A stretch of 64,000 nt of DNA. It comes from Myrmaecium sp. VS I D KN 1 (taxonomy: Eukaryota > Ascomycota > Dothideomycetes > Valsariales > Valsariaceae). This document shows positions 10,825 through 21,929 of the stretch, piece after piece; within the stretch, counting starts at the first letter, position 1; every line of letters begins with the position of its first letter. The stretch is taken from positions 1-64,000 of the forward strand of contig JADQAV010000063.1 in the NCBI GenBank assembly GCA_019775845.1. The letters run 5' to 3'. The translations under genes and the position numbers were made by a program. The notes under the pieces are model-generated. The model was not told the origin of the DNA and made no database searches. It saw nothing but the letters and a program-made list of their open reading frames with translations.

Positions 10825-12250
10825 ATGGCACAAGCAACACTTCGAACCGACATGGACGCCGCGCTCCAGCTCCAGCTCGAGGAGGTCCAGGAATTCTTCG
10901 ATCTGAGCAAGGGGAAGGAGCGTGAAGGAGAGTTCTGCGACAGGCATCTCGCGCTGGACATGTACCAGCAAGAGCTAGCGGCGTTGGCACGCGATGCGGC
11001 CGACCGACAGATGGCGAAGAGCATAGCCCGGGCCGTGCTGGAAGACGGACCGGCTGTGGTGTTTGCGATGAAGGAGGAAGAAGTCGCACAACAGGATGGA
11101 CAGCTCGCGCGGAGCTTGGAAGACAACGACGACTCGCCTCAGTCATCATCAGCACCAGCTCTCCCGGAGACCGATGGCACGGACGACGAGCTGATGCGCA
11201 AGCTCGCCGCCCTCTACCTCGCAGCCGACTCCGACGACAGCGACGCCCCGGCCGGCGAAAGCTCCGCCGCCAACGCGAATCACTCCCATCACGACCAAGA
11301 GGACGACCAGCACCGCTGCGAAGCCTGCCATGAGTCGCATCGCTTCTTCGACGTCATCCGGGGGCCATGCGGGCACGAATACTGCCGGGACTGCATCTCC
11401 GACCTCTTCGAAGCCAGCATGACCGACGAGACGCTCTTCCCGCCGCGGTGCTGCAAGCAGGACATCCCCCCGGACGACCCCGAGGTGCGACTGCTCCTCC
11501 CCGCCACCCTGCGCCGCGACTTCGCCGTCAAGCGGGTCGAGTTCGAGACCGCCGACCGCATCTACTGCGCCGATCCGCGCTGCTCGGCCTTCATCCCGCC
11601 CGGCTCGCGGTGGATTGAGGGGGACGTGGCGACGTGTCCGACCTGCGCGAAGGAGACCTGCGCGCGCTGCAAGGCGGAGGCCCACCCTTTGCTCGATGAC
11701 TGCCCGGCCGATACCGCGCTGCAGCAGCTGTGGGAGGTGGCGGAGGAGCAGGAGTGGCAGCGCTGCTACTCGTGCGGTCGCCTCGTCGCGCTGACGGAGG
11801 GGTGCTACCACATGACGTAAGTCACGGCCTAGCTTCCCCCCCCCCCCCCTAATACCAACCATTTTTCCCTAATCAACCTTTCTCACTCATCGCAGATGCC
11901 GCTGCTCCGCCCAATTCTGCTACCTCTGCGGCCTTCCCTGGAAGACCTGCGCGTGCGAGCAGTGGCACCCCCACCGTCTGCGTCGACGGGCGGACGAGCT
12001 CCTCGTGCGGGAGCCGCCAGCGCACCACCACCAGCGCCAAGCTCTCCCCGCCGGCAATTATGCCGCCCAGCTCGACCGGATGATGCGGGAGCTGGTCGAG
12101 AACCACGAGTGCGAGCATGAGCGGTGGCGTTGGGTGGGGGTCCGGAATCAGCGGTGCGAGGAGTGCGCGCACCGGTTGCCGGAGTATTTGTTTGAGTGTC
12201 GGCGGTGTCGGGTGCGGGTGTGTAATCGGTGTCGGAGAAATAGGTTGTAG
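10825..12250 (+). CDS. RBR-type (RING-IBR-RING2) E3 ubiquitin ligase
   Basis: Two exons (10825-11816, 11896-12250) with a 79-bp intron (GTAAGT...CGCAG) give 448 aa. Residues 165-210 form RING1 (CEACHESHRF, CGHEYCRDC, CC). Residues 245-293 form the in-between-RING domain (YCADPRCSAF, CPTCAKETCARC, DDC). Residues 311-350 form RING2 (CYSCGRL, GCYHMTCRC, FCYLCG). In this family RING1 recruits a charged E2, and the cysteine after HMx in RING2 takes ubiquitin as a thioester; that residue is Cys332 here, present and lying directly after the split codon of the intron. A Gln/Glu-rich helical region (residues 10-100) precedes the catalytic core, and a Cys/Arg-rich tail with further CxxC pairs follows. 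Substrates are unknown. Fungal RBR proteins are often expanded and poorly characterised. Confidence 0.95.
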
Positions 12251-12947
12251 GGGGACCTCAGGGTGTGATTGTTGGTTGGGTGTGCGGTGCTGTGAAGTAG
12301 CCTGCTACCTGAGGCATTTATGCTTCAACATCTTCAACACCACGCCAAGCTCTGCAGACACATCACTGAAGCCCCTCTTGCGCCGTCGTCCGTCATTTCG
12401 TTGCGGGCGTGATGCTGAATAACCCACATAGGTATAGTAGCTTGACAATTCACCGCAGCTTCTTGTCGTTCGTCTGACGCTAAGCTATACTTCGTCCTTC
12501 TATTCAATGTTAAAATGCCTTTAGTCGTGGAAGATGGCTAACTGGCGTCCCCCGTCTCTGCGAATTATGACGCAGAGGATCCATGCGGTCCCTGATTCCC
12601 GTGTATATAGTATGTATGACCGTCGGTGTGATATAGAGGAAGTGGGTCTTGGTGCTTTCTTTGGATGGAAGGGATGAGGTATGTTTCAATACCCAATTGC
12701 GATAGGTTGCGGCTGGGGAAGTTGGTGAAAAGAACAGGATGAGTTTGGGTAGCGAAAACCGCGTACGTACGCTTCACAACGCTAGGTTATCCAAAAGAAG
12801 ACGTGTTCACGCAAAAAGGGCCCTTGATACGCATTCAACCCAACTACCTAACCAAAACTCCAACCAATCAACTCATCAATACCATAGAGAATAAAACGAG
12901 CGTCCACAACATCCATTCCCCATCCCCACGAACACCTCATCCCTTCC
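12251..12947. other. Intergenic, two gene 3' ends meet
   Basis: Convergent 3' flanks of the RBR gene (+) and the small secreted protein gene (-). One CCTGAGGC half-palindrome lies near 12305. No gene seen. Confidence 0.5.
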
Positions 12948-13415
12948 TCAAGCCGCCGGACAAACCTCCAACGCCTGAAGGAAGGCCTCCAATCCAGGAA
13001 CAACAGAGGAGCAAGAGCAGAGCTGCCCAGCAAATCAGTCATGGATTCTCCTTCTCCAGAAAACCCACTGGACATAGGAAAATCGCTGCTCCTTAGCTAC
13101 ATACCTCCGCATACCCACCATCCACACAATCCAGGATGTTCGTGGTTCCCACCAGCGCCCCGAGGATGCAGCCCGCGGCGCCGAGGACGGCGGTGCAGTC
13201 GGGGTCAATGGTGATCTGGGGCTGTAGGGAGAGGTATGGTCAGCGGTCGTTTTGTCTTACTTCTTTTTCCTTTTTCCTGCTTCTGTATAGGAAGAGGAAG
13301 GAAGAAGGGGGAGGTGGAGGGGGCGTACAGAGGCATCTCTCTGCTTCACAGCGCCGGGGGCGGCGAGGACGGTGCTGCTGGCGCCGAGGAGGAGGAAGGC
13401 GGTAGAGAAGTGCAT
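12948..13415 (-). CDS. Small secreted cysteine-rich protein (92 aa, six Cys)
   Basis: Three exons (13329-13415, 13105-13221, 12948-13022), all junctions in phase 0, with CTACAG and GGGCAG acceptors. Exon 1 encodes a signal peptide (MHFSTAFLLLGASSTVLAA) and a lysine-arginine pair in VKQRDAS that could be a Kex2-type processing site. The mature part has six cysteines at residues 38, 47, 61, 70, 72 and 89, enough for three disulfides. It ends LEVCPAA. Size, leader and cysteine count fit fungal effector-like or hydrophobin-like secreted proteins, but the spacing lacks the hydrophobin CC doublets. Some resemblance to small fungal calcium-binding secreted proteins was considered and is not secure. 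The 5' side (13416-13540) has a T-rich leader typical of fungal transcripts. Confidence 0.75.
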
Positions 13416-16400
13416 GATTGGGTGATTTGGATCGGGTTTCTTTTTTGGCTGAAGGGTGGGTGGTTGAGTGTGTGTATGGGGGGGATGAGAAGATGTCGTA
13501 ATAATTGAGATGAATAACGCGATCGTAGGGGGTTTATATAGTTTTTTTTGTGTTCGTGATGTACTTCTCATCCTCCTCTTCTCGTTATCCTCTTCTGCTC
13601 TTCCGCTTTCGCTTCCGTTCAAGCTACATGCTGCTGGACGCAGGATACACAACCCCCCTCTCCAGCTCTCCGGCCAGTCCTTCTCACTACCCGTTGTCTC
13701 CGTGGCTTGAAGACTTTTCCACCATGTCTCTCCTCTGTCCTGCCGTTTCGCGTGTGCTAGTCTCAGTAAGCTGCTGATCACACTGTTAAGCTGGGCATGC
13801 AATGCCACTTCCATCTCTCGCAGCATAAAAGACGTCGTATACGTAACAACATCGGACCCATACGACCAATGAACTGTGATTCCCACGCCCAGGACTCCGA
13901 TGTGTGCAGCTAAGCCCTTCTTCAGCGCTGAAACGCAATGTAAACTCGGGAAGAGAAGCGGAACATCCGCCGCTCGCGGACGGTGGATAGACGAAGAAGC
14001 GTATTCGCTAAAGGAGCGGTCAATATGTACACTATCTTTTCTCAGCCCGTGGTTAGCTTACGCCACACATGAGACTTACTTGAAATCCTGGTTTATACCA
14101 ATGGAACGCTGTTCCGGAGCTGTTGGTCCTTGTAAATGCAGCGCTAATCATCGGCTGCACCAGGACGGCGTATATAGCTGGATCCCCGTGTTTCATTCCC
14201 GCATTTCCAACCCCGCATTTTCCTTCGTATCGGGGAAAAGAGGCAGGATTGGATAGCCCCTGGGGACCCACGACCTGGGGATTCACGACCTGGGGATCCA
14301 CGACGGGACCGTGATTGACTGAGCCCTCGGCGGAGAGATGTGGGGTAGACGGGAGGCGGGATTCAGATGCATGGTGCATATGCATGTCAACCGCAGCAGC
14401 AGCAGTCCGAGGGCGCGGGATGTGAGCGAAGTAGGTACTGATATCCGCACTTCTTCCTTTTCTGCAACTCCATTCGGTAGGAATACGTCGAAGGCGGAAC
14501 TCACGAGGTCGGTGGTAAGCTGGTATACGCATTCGCTCATATTTCTTTATCTTTTGAGGCCGCCGCACGGATTTGAAGCAAGCGTGCATACACATCCATC
14601 GACATCGTGGCGCGCCGGCCTCGCTCTGTTCCAAGACATACATACATGAAAGAGCAGCGCTATGTACGTTACTCGCAGACGGCTCCGAGCTGTCGTGGAA
14701 CGCGCCGTTCCGAGAGGGCCGGGGACATCCGATTGGTCTTTCTTCACGTCGCCGTGGGACGGTCTGCCGAACGATACGGACGGTCTGGTGTGGAGGGGAG
14801 TTCTTCACGGCTGTTCAGCTCGTTGTAAGTGCAGTAGTATACTTGAGAGGATTCGTGGAGATCTCACATTCGACGAGCTCAAGCAACGCTGGCAACCGAC
14901 GATGCATCTATCAGCGCGCTCCTCATAAAGTAATGGACCAAAGCAAAATTGGTATATGAGATTCTTCCATAAGCATACTACACCATTTGCCGCAACCCCT
15001 GTTTGCCCTCGCCCCCACACTGCCCACAGCCTCGCCCGCCTCCCCCACCCGTCTCACCTCTCCAACCTCTCCACATCCAACCCCAGCACCTAATACCGCT
15101 TCCCCGCATTCGCCATCCCGCGGAAGGAAAAGGCAGCCAGGGGAGGACGGTGAATAGTGGTGGGGGGTGGACGATATGACTGCCCTGGACACTTTCCCGT
15201 AAGCCACTGATCGTGAACTACGGACAGGTCACATACCTCCATCACCGCCCCAGTCATCCTTCCCCACAAAAGCCTGTCGGCCTTTACCTTAGGTCGTCCA
15301 GACACGGATGTGATCAAGCAATCAAATCCTTGCAACCCCGCATTTCCACACACACAGCGGGACCGATGATCGTCGATCGTCGATCCGATCCCAAGGATAG
15401 CGAGCGTGGTTGATCAGCGGAGACCAGGGTAGGCGAAATGGGGGGCGGGGTGGGCGGGGGAGCTGTGCTTGGTCTGAGGAGAGATAGTGAAAACGGATTT
15501 TCACTTTTCTTTTTCTCATCTTGGTCTTTTCTTCTCTTCTTTGCTTTTTTGTCTGGCTAAATATAATTGAACATGATAGTGAACAGCTGATCAGCGTCTT
15601 CCTTCCCCCTCGTTCCACTCGCTGATCCTGACGGGGCGTCACGGGGTGATTGGAGAAAGAAACTAGTCAAGATCGTCGCTTGCTTCATCTTTTCCTCGGC
15701 GGCAGCAGCGGCGGAATCGAGGAGAGATAACTGAAGGCTGGCTTAATTGATTGGTCTTGTCGGTTCATCGAGAAGAAAGAAGCTGACAAGAAGAAAGGAG
15801 AGAAAGAAAAAGTGAAGAAGTGATCAATCAACCAACCAACCGACGACCCAGGAAAGGGACCTTCATCCCAACAGGGACAAAACAACATCCATCCCCAGCA
15901 TACGAACAAATACATCCACTGCTAGACTAGCATCCTGCAATTCCAACCCACTTGAGGAAGGACTGTCAAACCTCCCGCACGCTCCCTATTCCGACGAGGG
16001 ATCCCACGGACTTCACATCCCCAATCTCACATCTCTCCCCCCTCTCCTCATCCTCCTCATCCTCCTTCCCATCCTTCCATATCCTTCTCCTCCCCCTCCT
16101 CTTCCTCCCCCCTTCATGTCGATTACCCGCCGCAAAACCACCGACCTGTACGCACCGGTCACAGACCATAAAACGCAGACCACAGCTTACGGATTGGCGA
16201 TCGCCCGGCTTCCCCGCTCTGGCACGAGTCCTAGGTTGGAACTCCGGGTAGCGTTGAACGGAGCCAGTGCTTCAGTGCACTGGTCCACCGCTCAGCTAGG
16301 GCATGGTGAGTGTAGTGGAGTGTGGTCTTTAAAGGATTCGAACTCGAACCCAGTGACCGTCTTTCAGAGAACAGCGTAAGGCGTACCGGAGAGGAGAGGA

Positions 16401-17428
16401 GGTATAGCTCAGCTATTCGCCTCCTCGACTGCATTTCACCCCCGATCCGCTCACGCACTTAGCTCTCCGTGTAAGGAAGGGGGCAGGGGAACATTGCGTC
16501 CTCAACACCCTGTTGGCAAGAAAGAAACAAAGGAACATTGAAAAAAGAAGGAAGCAAAGCAAAGCCACCACGTCTTCACGAATTCCATCTCTCTCCGCGG
16601 TCTGTGTCCTTCGCCCTCCATTTCGCACTTTCCCCTTTTTCATCGCAAGCAAGGAAGCAAATACGTGAACCATATCAGCGATCCCGAAGAGGAGGAGGAG
16701 AAAGCGGGAGGTAAGAAAGTCCTTCCCAACCCCTGCATCCACCCAGCTCACCGCCTGTTCCTACGACCTCCTGTAGGGAGGCGGAGGAGGCGGGTTGCGG
16801 AGGAGGGAGAGGGGGAGAGGAAGGCCTTTCTTCCTTGTTTCTACGTGTTCGATTCCGCTGCGAGTCTTATCGACGCCGCGGAGCGGGGCGGAGGGGTATG
16901 TGTGTACGGATGGCTCGAGAAACTAATTGAATGTCTCGTGATCCGCGATATGCGATATTGAGGTCGGTGGATGGGTGGTTCGCGCAAGGCTTTTCGCGAC
17001 GGCGCAGAAGGAAAAGAGAGTGAAGTGACTGATCGGGTGGAAAGGGGTAGGGTGGATGGAGGAACGGAGGGATGGGAAAGGATGCAAAGGGATGGGGCGG
17101 AATTGATAATGGAGGAAAGGAAAGGAACGAGCGAAGATTCGATCGCATAGACAGACGGGGAAACGAGGAAAAAACAACGGATAACGGAAAGGAAGGGAGA
17201 AAAGGAAACGAAGGAAAGGAAGGGAGGAAAATAAAGAACGGAAAGGGAGGGAGAAAGACAAGATTGAAGATGAAGCAAACCATCGTAGCCATCCAGATAT
17301 CTATCGACCGGCAAGTCATCAAGATATATGATCTATATGATACAAACACAATTTAACGAATTCCGAATCATCACAATGCCCTCATCCTTCAATCCTCACA
17401 TCCACATCCACTTCCCTCACCATCCTTC
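13416..17428. other. Long intergenic region without a supported gene
   Basis: Four kilobases with only overlapping, low-complexity open frames. A minus-strand frame of 251 codons (14053-14808) has no domain and a repeat-derived segment. Around 14257-14306 a motif CACGACCTGGGGA recurs in tandem. Around 16220-16380 are short tRNA-like pieces that do not fold into a complete tRNA. The right end is a purine-rich tract, listed separately. Confidence 0.55.
17040..17275 (+). repeat. Purine-rich (G+A) tract
   Basis: The plus strand is overwhelmingly G and A over about 235 bases (GGAAAGG and GAAGG motifs), with the minus strand correspondingly C/T-rich. It sits just downstream of the carboxylesterase-like gene's stop. 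It creates long spurious open frames rich in Ser, Phe and Pro on the minus strand. Confidence 0.6.
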
Positions 17429-19318
17429 TCACCACCCTATCACTCCTACAGCAACACCCACCACTATCACCAGCCCCCCTTCCCCCCACCACCCTCGTCT
17501 CCGTCCACCCACCGCCCCCGAAGTAACCGCCCCCGCCTCCGCCCCACCAGCAGGCAACGTCCGCAAATCCGTCCGTCCAGCAACCCACTCACACCGCTCA
17601 GCCACCAACCGATCCCGGCTCACATCCCTCATCGCCACCGCCGAAGCATTAAACACCATTCTGCGTCCATGTTTCAAAGACGAGTCGCCGCCGGTAGGCC
17701 AAACCAGCCACTCCTCCGCGTCGTCGGAGGGGTAGCGATTCACATCCCCCGCCCTCAAAAAGCTAATCCAGTACGGTCGGAGCGGACTGGCGGAGGCGCC
17801 GGAACTCCAGAGCGCAGGTAACTCAGCCAGATGGCGAACGCCCAAGCCGCTGCGTGTAGTGGCAGGGGTGCTCACGTTGTACAGGTAATTCCATACCTTC
17901 GCATTCGTTCCGCTGCCCGCCAGTGCGGTCCCCGTGATCAGCTCCGGACATCCGTACCGCAGATCCCCGTACACCTTCGCCGTCCACTCGAACCAGGCGC
18001 CCAGACCGACGGTCGTGCCGCCCCAGATCCCGTCTGCGTCCGTGTAGTGCGTTGGCTCCCAGAGTGAGTCGATGCGCTGCAGCTCCGAGGTGCCGAGGGC
18101 CGGGAAGTTGGCTTGGAGGAACGTCTGGCCGGCGGGGCGGGAGCGGGTGTTTCGGGGAGCGAAGACGGTTCCGCCGTTGGCGTCGTCGCCGAGAAGGACG
18201 GGGAGGTTTGGGACGAAGGCGCCTGTGGTTAGCGCGGCGAGGGGGTGCTGGGCGACGAAGGATCCGTTGTCGATGACGGGGGACCACATGTAGATGGGTG
18301 TTTGGGTGAGGCCGGGGTAGGGGATGGGTTTGTTTGATTTTTGCAAAGTGGAGGCAGGGAGGTTGCGGAGGCAGGGGAGGTCCGAGCAACCGGTGGCGGA
18401 GAGGAGGTGGGAGTATTGGTAGCTGGCTTGGGAGAGGTTGAGGACGGGGCCGAAGGAGGGGGATTCGAGGGTCAGGGCGTGGAAGAGGCTGTAGTTGGCG
18501 GTGGAGTGGTTGTTCAGAGGTGAAGTGAGGTGGAAGAGCACAGAGGCCCCACCGGCGGAGGCGCCGCCGAGGGTGACGTGTGAGGCATTGCCGCCGAACT
18601 GATGGAACGTTAGGAGATGAACTTAGTGGTGGAGGGACGAATGGGAATTACTTGAGAGATGTGCGTGTGCACCCACTGCATCGCCTTGCGCTGGTCCCAG
18701 AGCCCAGCGTTCGGGGTGACCGTGGAGTCGTTGGACGGTGGAAAGCCGTAGGGTCCGACGCGGTAGTTGAAGGTGACGACGACGAGGTCCATGTCGGCGG
18801 CACGGATGAGGGCAGAGCCATTGAGGTTGGCATTGGCATTGGACGCGAAGCCGCCGCCCTGGATGAAGAGGTAGACGGGGAGATTGGAGGAGTTGGTCGC
18901 ATTGGTCGGAGCGTAGACATCAAGGAAGAGGCAATCCTCGGAGGTAGTCTTGTCGGTGGGTGAGGCGGAAGTAGCCAGACAGAGCTTGCCGTGCTGCGAT
19001 GTGGTGTTACTCTCTGGTTTCCATTCACTGTTCTGACCAGTTCCTCTGACGGTTGACAAAGCACCGTGGATAACAGAAAGAATCCAAACTCACCTTCGTC
19101 GCACCCACCACCTCACTCTGCACCTCCGGATCCTGCGGCGCCGCGAACCGCAGTTGCCCAACCGGCGAAGCCGCATAGCGAATACCAAGCCACTGGCTCA
19201 CGCCGTTGGGCAAGGCGGTGCCATTGTACGCGGCGTAGTCCAGCCGCACCAGCGTATCGACCGCGGCAACGCAGGAGGAGAGGAGGAGCGCCGACAGCGC
19301 GAGGAGCGGCGTGCGCAT
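17429..19318 (-). CDS. Secreted type-B carboxylesterase-like protein, possibly GPI-anchored
   Basis: Three exons (19094-19318, 18652-18993, 17429-18598), all phase 0, give 578 aa. Residues 1-20 are a signal peptide (MRTPLLALSALLLSSCVAAV). The alpha/beta-hydrolase hallmarks follow: QWLGIRYAASPVG, EDCLFLDVYAP, the oxyanion region LFIQGGGF, and the nucleophile elbow GGASAGG with Ser203. The catalytic histidine fits His445 in VRHLAELP. The acid normally found in the NEG/NDG motif is Gly331 here (DDANGGTVF), so the triad looks incomplete. The tail ends in a hydrophobic run after Gly/Arg, a typical GPI-anchor signal. The family hydrolyses ester bonds of lipids, xenobiotics or cell-wall material; this member may be altered in activity or act by binding. 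There are several Asn-x-Ser/Thr sites. Confidence 0.9.
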
Positions 19319-20185
19319 CGTCGCATTGTCGCCGGTTGGAGGGTAATGGTGAGGAGGTGAGGCGAAACAGAAAAGATGAGGAAGACAGGTACAGGTTGGT
19401 AGGAGTACCCCATGTCTGTCGTCGTTCCCCCGTCAGGCACCGGCCGGAGCGCCAAGGCCCGCGGAAGGGGGAAGGATTCGGTGACGACATGGTGAGCCAA
19501 CCGGGTTGGGGTTTGGCGGCGCCAGGCAGGGATGAAGGGAGGCAGGGAAGGGGTTGGGAGCAAAGGAGGGTGGATTCAAGTTGCGAAGAGATATGTATGT
19601 CATTCACAGATACATATGTGATTAATCATGTTGTATGTATTGTACTATTCACAAGCTGCACGAGTCATGCATGTTCGACAACGGCCGATGGCGCAAGGCT
19701 GGCCGCTGCCGTACGCCGGCGAACCCACCGCTTACTCAGCATTCGCATTTCTTTCTCCGGTCAACGACATCTTCACACCGTCCAACGAAGCTTCCGTACA
19801 CCATCAGCACTTTCATTCATCATCCAGCCAGGAAATACCCAGCCTCATCAGCCGTCCGCACCAGGCGAGGCGCCATTCACTCAACGCCATGCCCCGAAAC
19901 CTACATACCCTAGCCCTTTCCCTCCACCAGATCAAGGCAAACACCGAAGACATGCAAGCATGCTTTCTGCAAATCTTCATATCATTAATCTATTAGCAGT
20001 CTAGCACGTCCATACGTACGTACATGACCAAAAAAAAAGCAAACGCCGATGCAATCCCGTTAACCTCTCCCATTTGCGAAAAAAACACTTTTTTGAAGTT
20101 GAGTTTACTCATCGCTGAGTTCACCCACCCATCATCCTGTCACCTTGCCTTCATCAACCTTGTAGTAGTAAGTCATCTTCAGTGC
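19319..20185. other. Intergenic between two minus-strand secreted-protein genes
   Basis: It holds the 5' side of the esterase-like gene and the 3' side of the next gene. No open frame with coding character was seen. Confidence 0.55.
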
Positions 20186-21358
20186 CTAAGCAGCCTGCGT
20201 AGACGCAGCCTGCGCCTGGCCCTCCTTCTCCACCTCCCCATACCAATCCGGCGTCCACTCCTGCGTGCCCATCATCTCCCTGGCAAGCTCATCCATGCGG
20301 CCCACGAGGCCATTACGGAGGACCGTCAACTCCTGGGTGGCATTGCGGTGCAAATCCGCCAGCCGACGATGGCGCGCCTCCCACAGCGCCTCCTCAACGG
20401 CGCCGATCTTCGCGTCCTCCTCGTCGGACGCGGCGAGGGCGTGGAACGCCTGCAGACCCGTCACCATCGCGCTCTCGGCCGCCAACGCGTTGACGTCCGC
20501 CAGCAGCTCGCGGCGGCCCTGGGCGAGGGCGGTGAAGTGGGCGGCCACGTCGCCGGTGATGGCCTGGGCCATGCTGCTGCTGCTGTCGCGGCGGTCCAGC
20601 GTGCCCACGGAGGCGGGGATGTGGACGGATTCCTTCAGGGCGGCGATGGCGGCGTCGACGGCCTGCCGGCGCGAGGCGATCAGCTCGTCCAGGCGGTCGT
20701 GGTATTTGGGTAGGGCGAACACGGTTTCCGGGTCGGAGGGCGCGAGGGGGAATTTGTCCAGGATGTGCGACAGGAGGCCTTCTTCTTGCTGGGCCGTCTC
20801 GAGGATGGACTTGATGATCTCGGAGGGCGGCTGGCTGCTGGAGTGGGCCTGAGCGTCAGCGGCCGGGGCCGTGGACGCGGCCGGGATGGCTGAGGTGACG
20901 GTGGCGGGGTACTCCGTAAAGGTGGCTATGACAGTGGTGGTGCCAGCCCGGGGAGCGAACTCGGCAGCCCTGGCGGAAGTGGGCCGGGTGACGGTGAGGA
21001 AGCCGGAGATGGCCTCCGTCAAGGGAGCGAAGATCTCCTCATCCTCGGCGTCATCGTCAGAGTCAGAGTCATCAGACTCCGAGGTGGGCATGGCCGGGTC
21101 GAACGTGACGGTGGCCACCGCTCCATCGAGGGTGATGGTGAGGGGGAAAGGGTTATCGTAGAGGTGGTCGACGGTGCTGGTGGGCGCGGGGAGCTGGTCG
21201 GTGGTGACGACGACGGTCGAGACGACGCTGGTTTCGATCACGGTCTCCACGATGGTCTCCATGGCCTGACTGGCGGCGGCGGTTTCCATGCCCTGGGCGG
21301 CAATGGAGCCGAAGAGAAGGCCGGAGGCCATGCTCAGTCTGATGGTCTTGGAATGCAT
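20186..21358 (-). CDS. Secreted protein of unknown function (390 aa)
   Basis: A single exon. An N-terminal hydrophobic segment (residues 8-22, LSMASGLLFGSIAAQG) predicts secretion. The next part is rich in Thr, Val and Ser (ETVIETSVVSTVVVTT), followed by an acidic tract of about 20 residues around 92-108 made of Asp, Ser and Glu. The second half is alpha-helical and charged (IIKSILETAQQEEG, YHDRLDELIASRRQ, VEEALWEARHRRLADL), suggesting coiled-coil or four-helix packing. No enzyme motif was found. There is no GPI signal; the C-terminus is Ala/Gln-rich. A TATA-like TATTTATA lies on the minus strand about 150 bp upstream (21505-21512). It resembles cell-surface or extracellular fungal proteins only in general composition. 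Function not recognised. Confidence 0.75.
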   Translation of the reverse strand: MHSKTIRLSMASGLLFGSIAAQGMETAAASQAMETIVETVIETSVVSTVVVTTDQLPAPTSTVDHLYDNPFPLTITLDGAVATVTFDPAMPTSESDDSDSDDDAEDEEIFAPLTEAISGFLTVTRPTSARAAEFAPRAGTTTVIATFTEYPATVTSAIPAASTAPAADAQAHSSSQPPSEIIKSILETAQQEEGLLSHILDKFPLAPSDPETVFALPKYHDRLDELIASRRQAVDAAIAALKESVHIPASVGTLDRRDSSSSMAQAITGDVAAHFTALAQGRRELLADVNALAAESAMVTGLQAFHALAASDEEDAKIGAVEEALWEARHRRLADLHRNATQELTVLRNGLVGRMDELAREMMGTQEWTPDWYGEVEKEGQAQAASTQAA

Positions 21359-21504
21359 CTTGGTACTTGCTCCTTGCGGGAGGAAGGTGATGGCTCGTTT
21401 TGTGGAAGGGGGTGATGGTTTGTCTTGTGAAAGGTGATGGTCCGTCTGGAACGTGAAGAGCCTGGTGGGAGTTGCCGAACTCGATGGACGGGGACGATTG
21501 GGCG

Positions 21505-21512
21505 TATAAATA
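21505..21512 (-). promoter_or_regulatory. TATA-like element upstream of the 390-aa secreted protein gene
   Basis: TATTTATA on the minus strand, about 147 bp before the start codon at 21358, in an otherwise GC-rich promoter. Confidence 0.4.
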
Positions 21513-21929
21513 CTTACAGTCCAGCCCGTCCGTCATGAGAGACGTGTTTACTTCGCTCAAGCTTTCTTTGGGAGAGCATGACAGACGTTCAATGCATCGC
21601 AGAGCAGAAAGGCTATTTCAACCTCGCGGTGCAGGTGGAGACAAAGTCTAAAGCGACGTCCGCAGCCGTACATAGTTCGGTAGGCTCCGAGTAATGCCAC
21701 TTTGTGCGGCATGGTTCCCTTGCAGCAATAGCAAGCGGACCCGTATCCTCAGTGCGGAAGCTCAACGGCGGTCTTTGCTTCGTGTCCTTGTTTTGCCTTC
21801 CGGCGTGCACTCCGCCTTCCCGAACCACGGGCATGGATGCTCTGTTCGGCTGCCGCACATCGCACTTTTGATACGGACAAACCTAACGCTTCAGATTCCG
21901 GTGCGCCGTTGCATCAAATTCCGTCGGGC

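Noticed and set aside
14053-14808. 251-codon minus-strand open frame
   Set aside because: No domain, leader or splice pattern; part comes from a short DNA repeat (VVDPQVVNPQVV), and overlapping plus frames are similar in length.
16220-16380. tRNA-like pieces (GGTTCGAGTTCGAATCC and TAGCTGAGCGGT on the minus strand)
   Set aside because: The T-arm-like piece precedes the D-arm-like piece, the anticodon loop would have 6 or 8 bases, and no acceptor stem pairs.
16841-17349. Ser/Phe/Pro-rich minus frames of 110-160 codons
   Set aside because: They arise from the purine-rich tract on the plus strand; the composition is fully explained by base skew.
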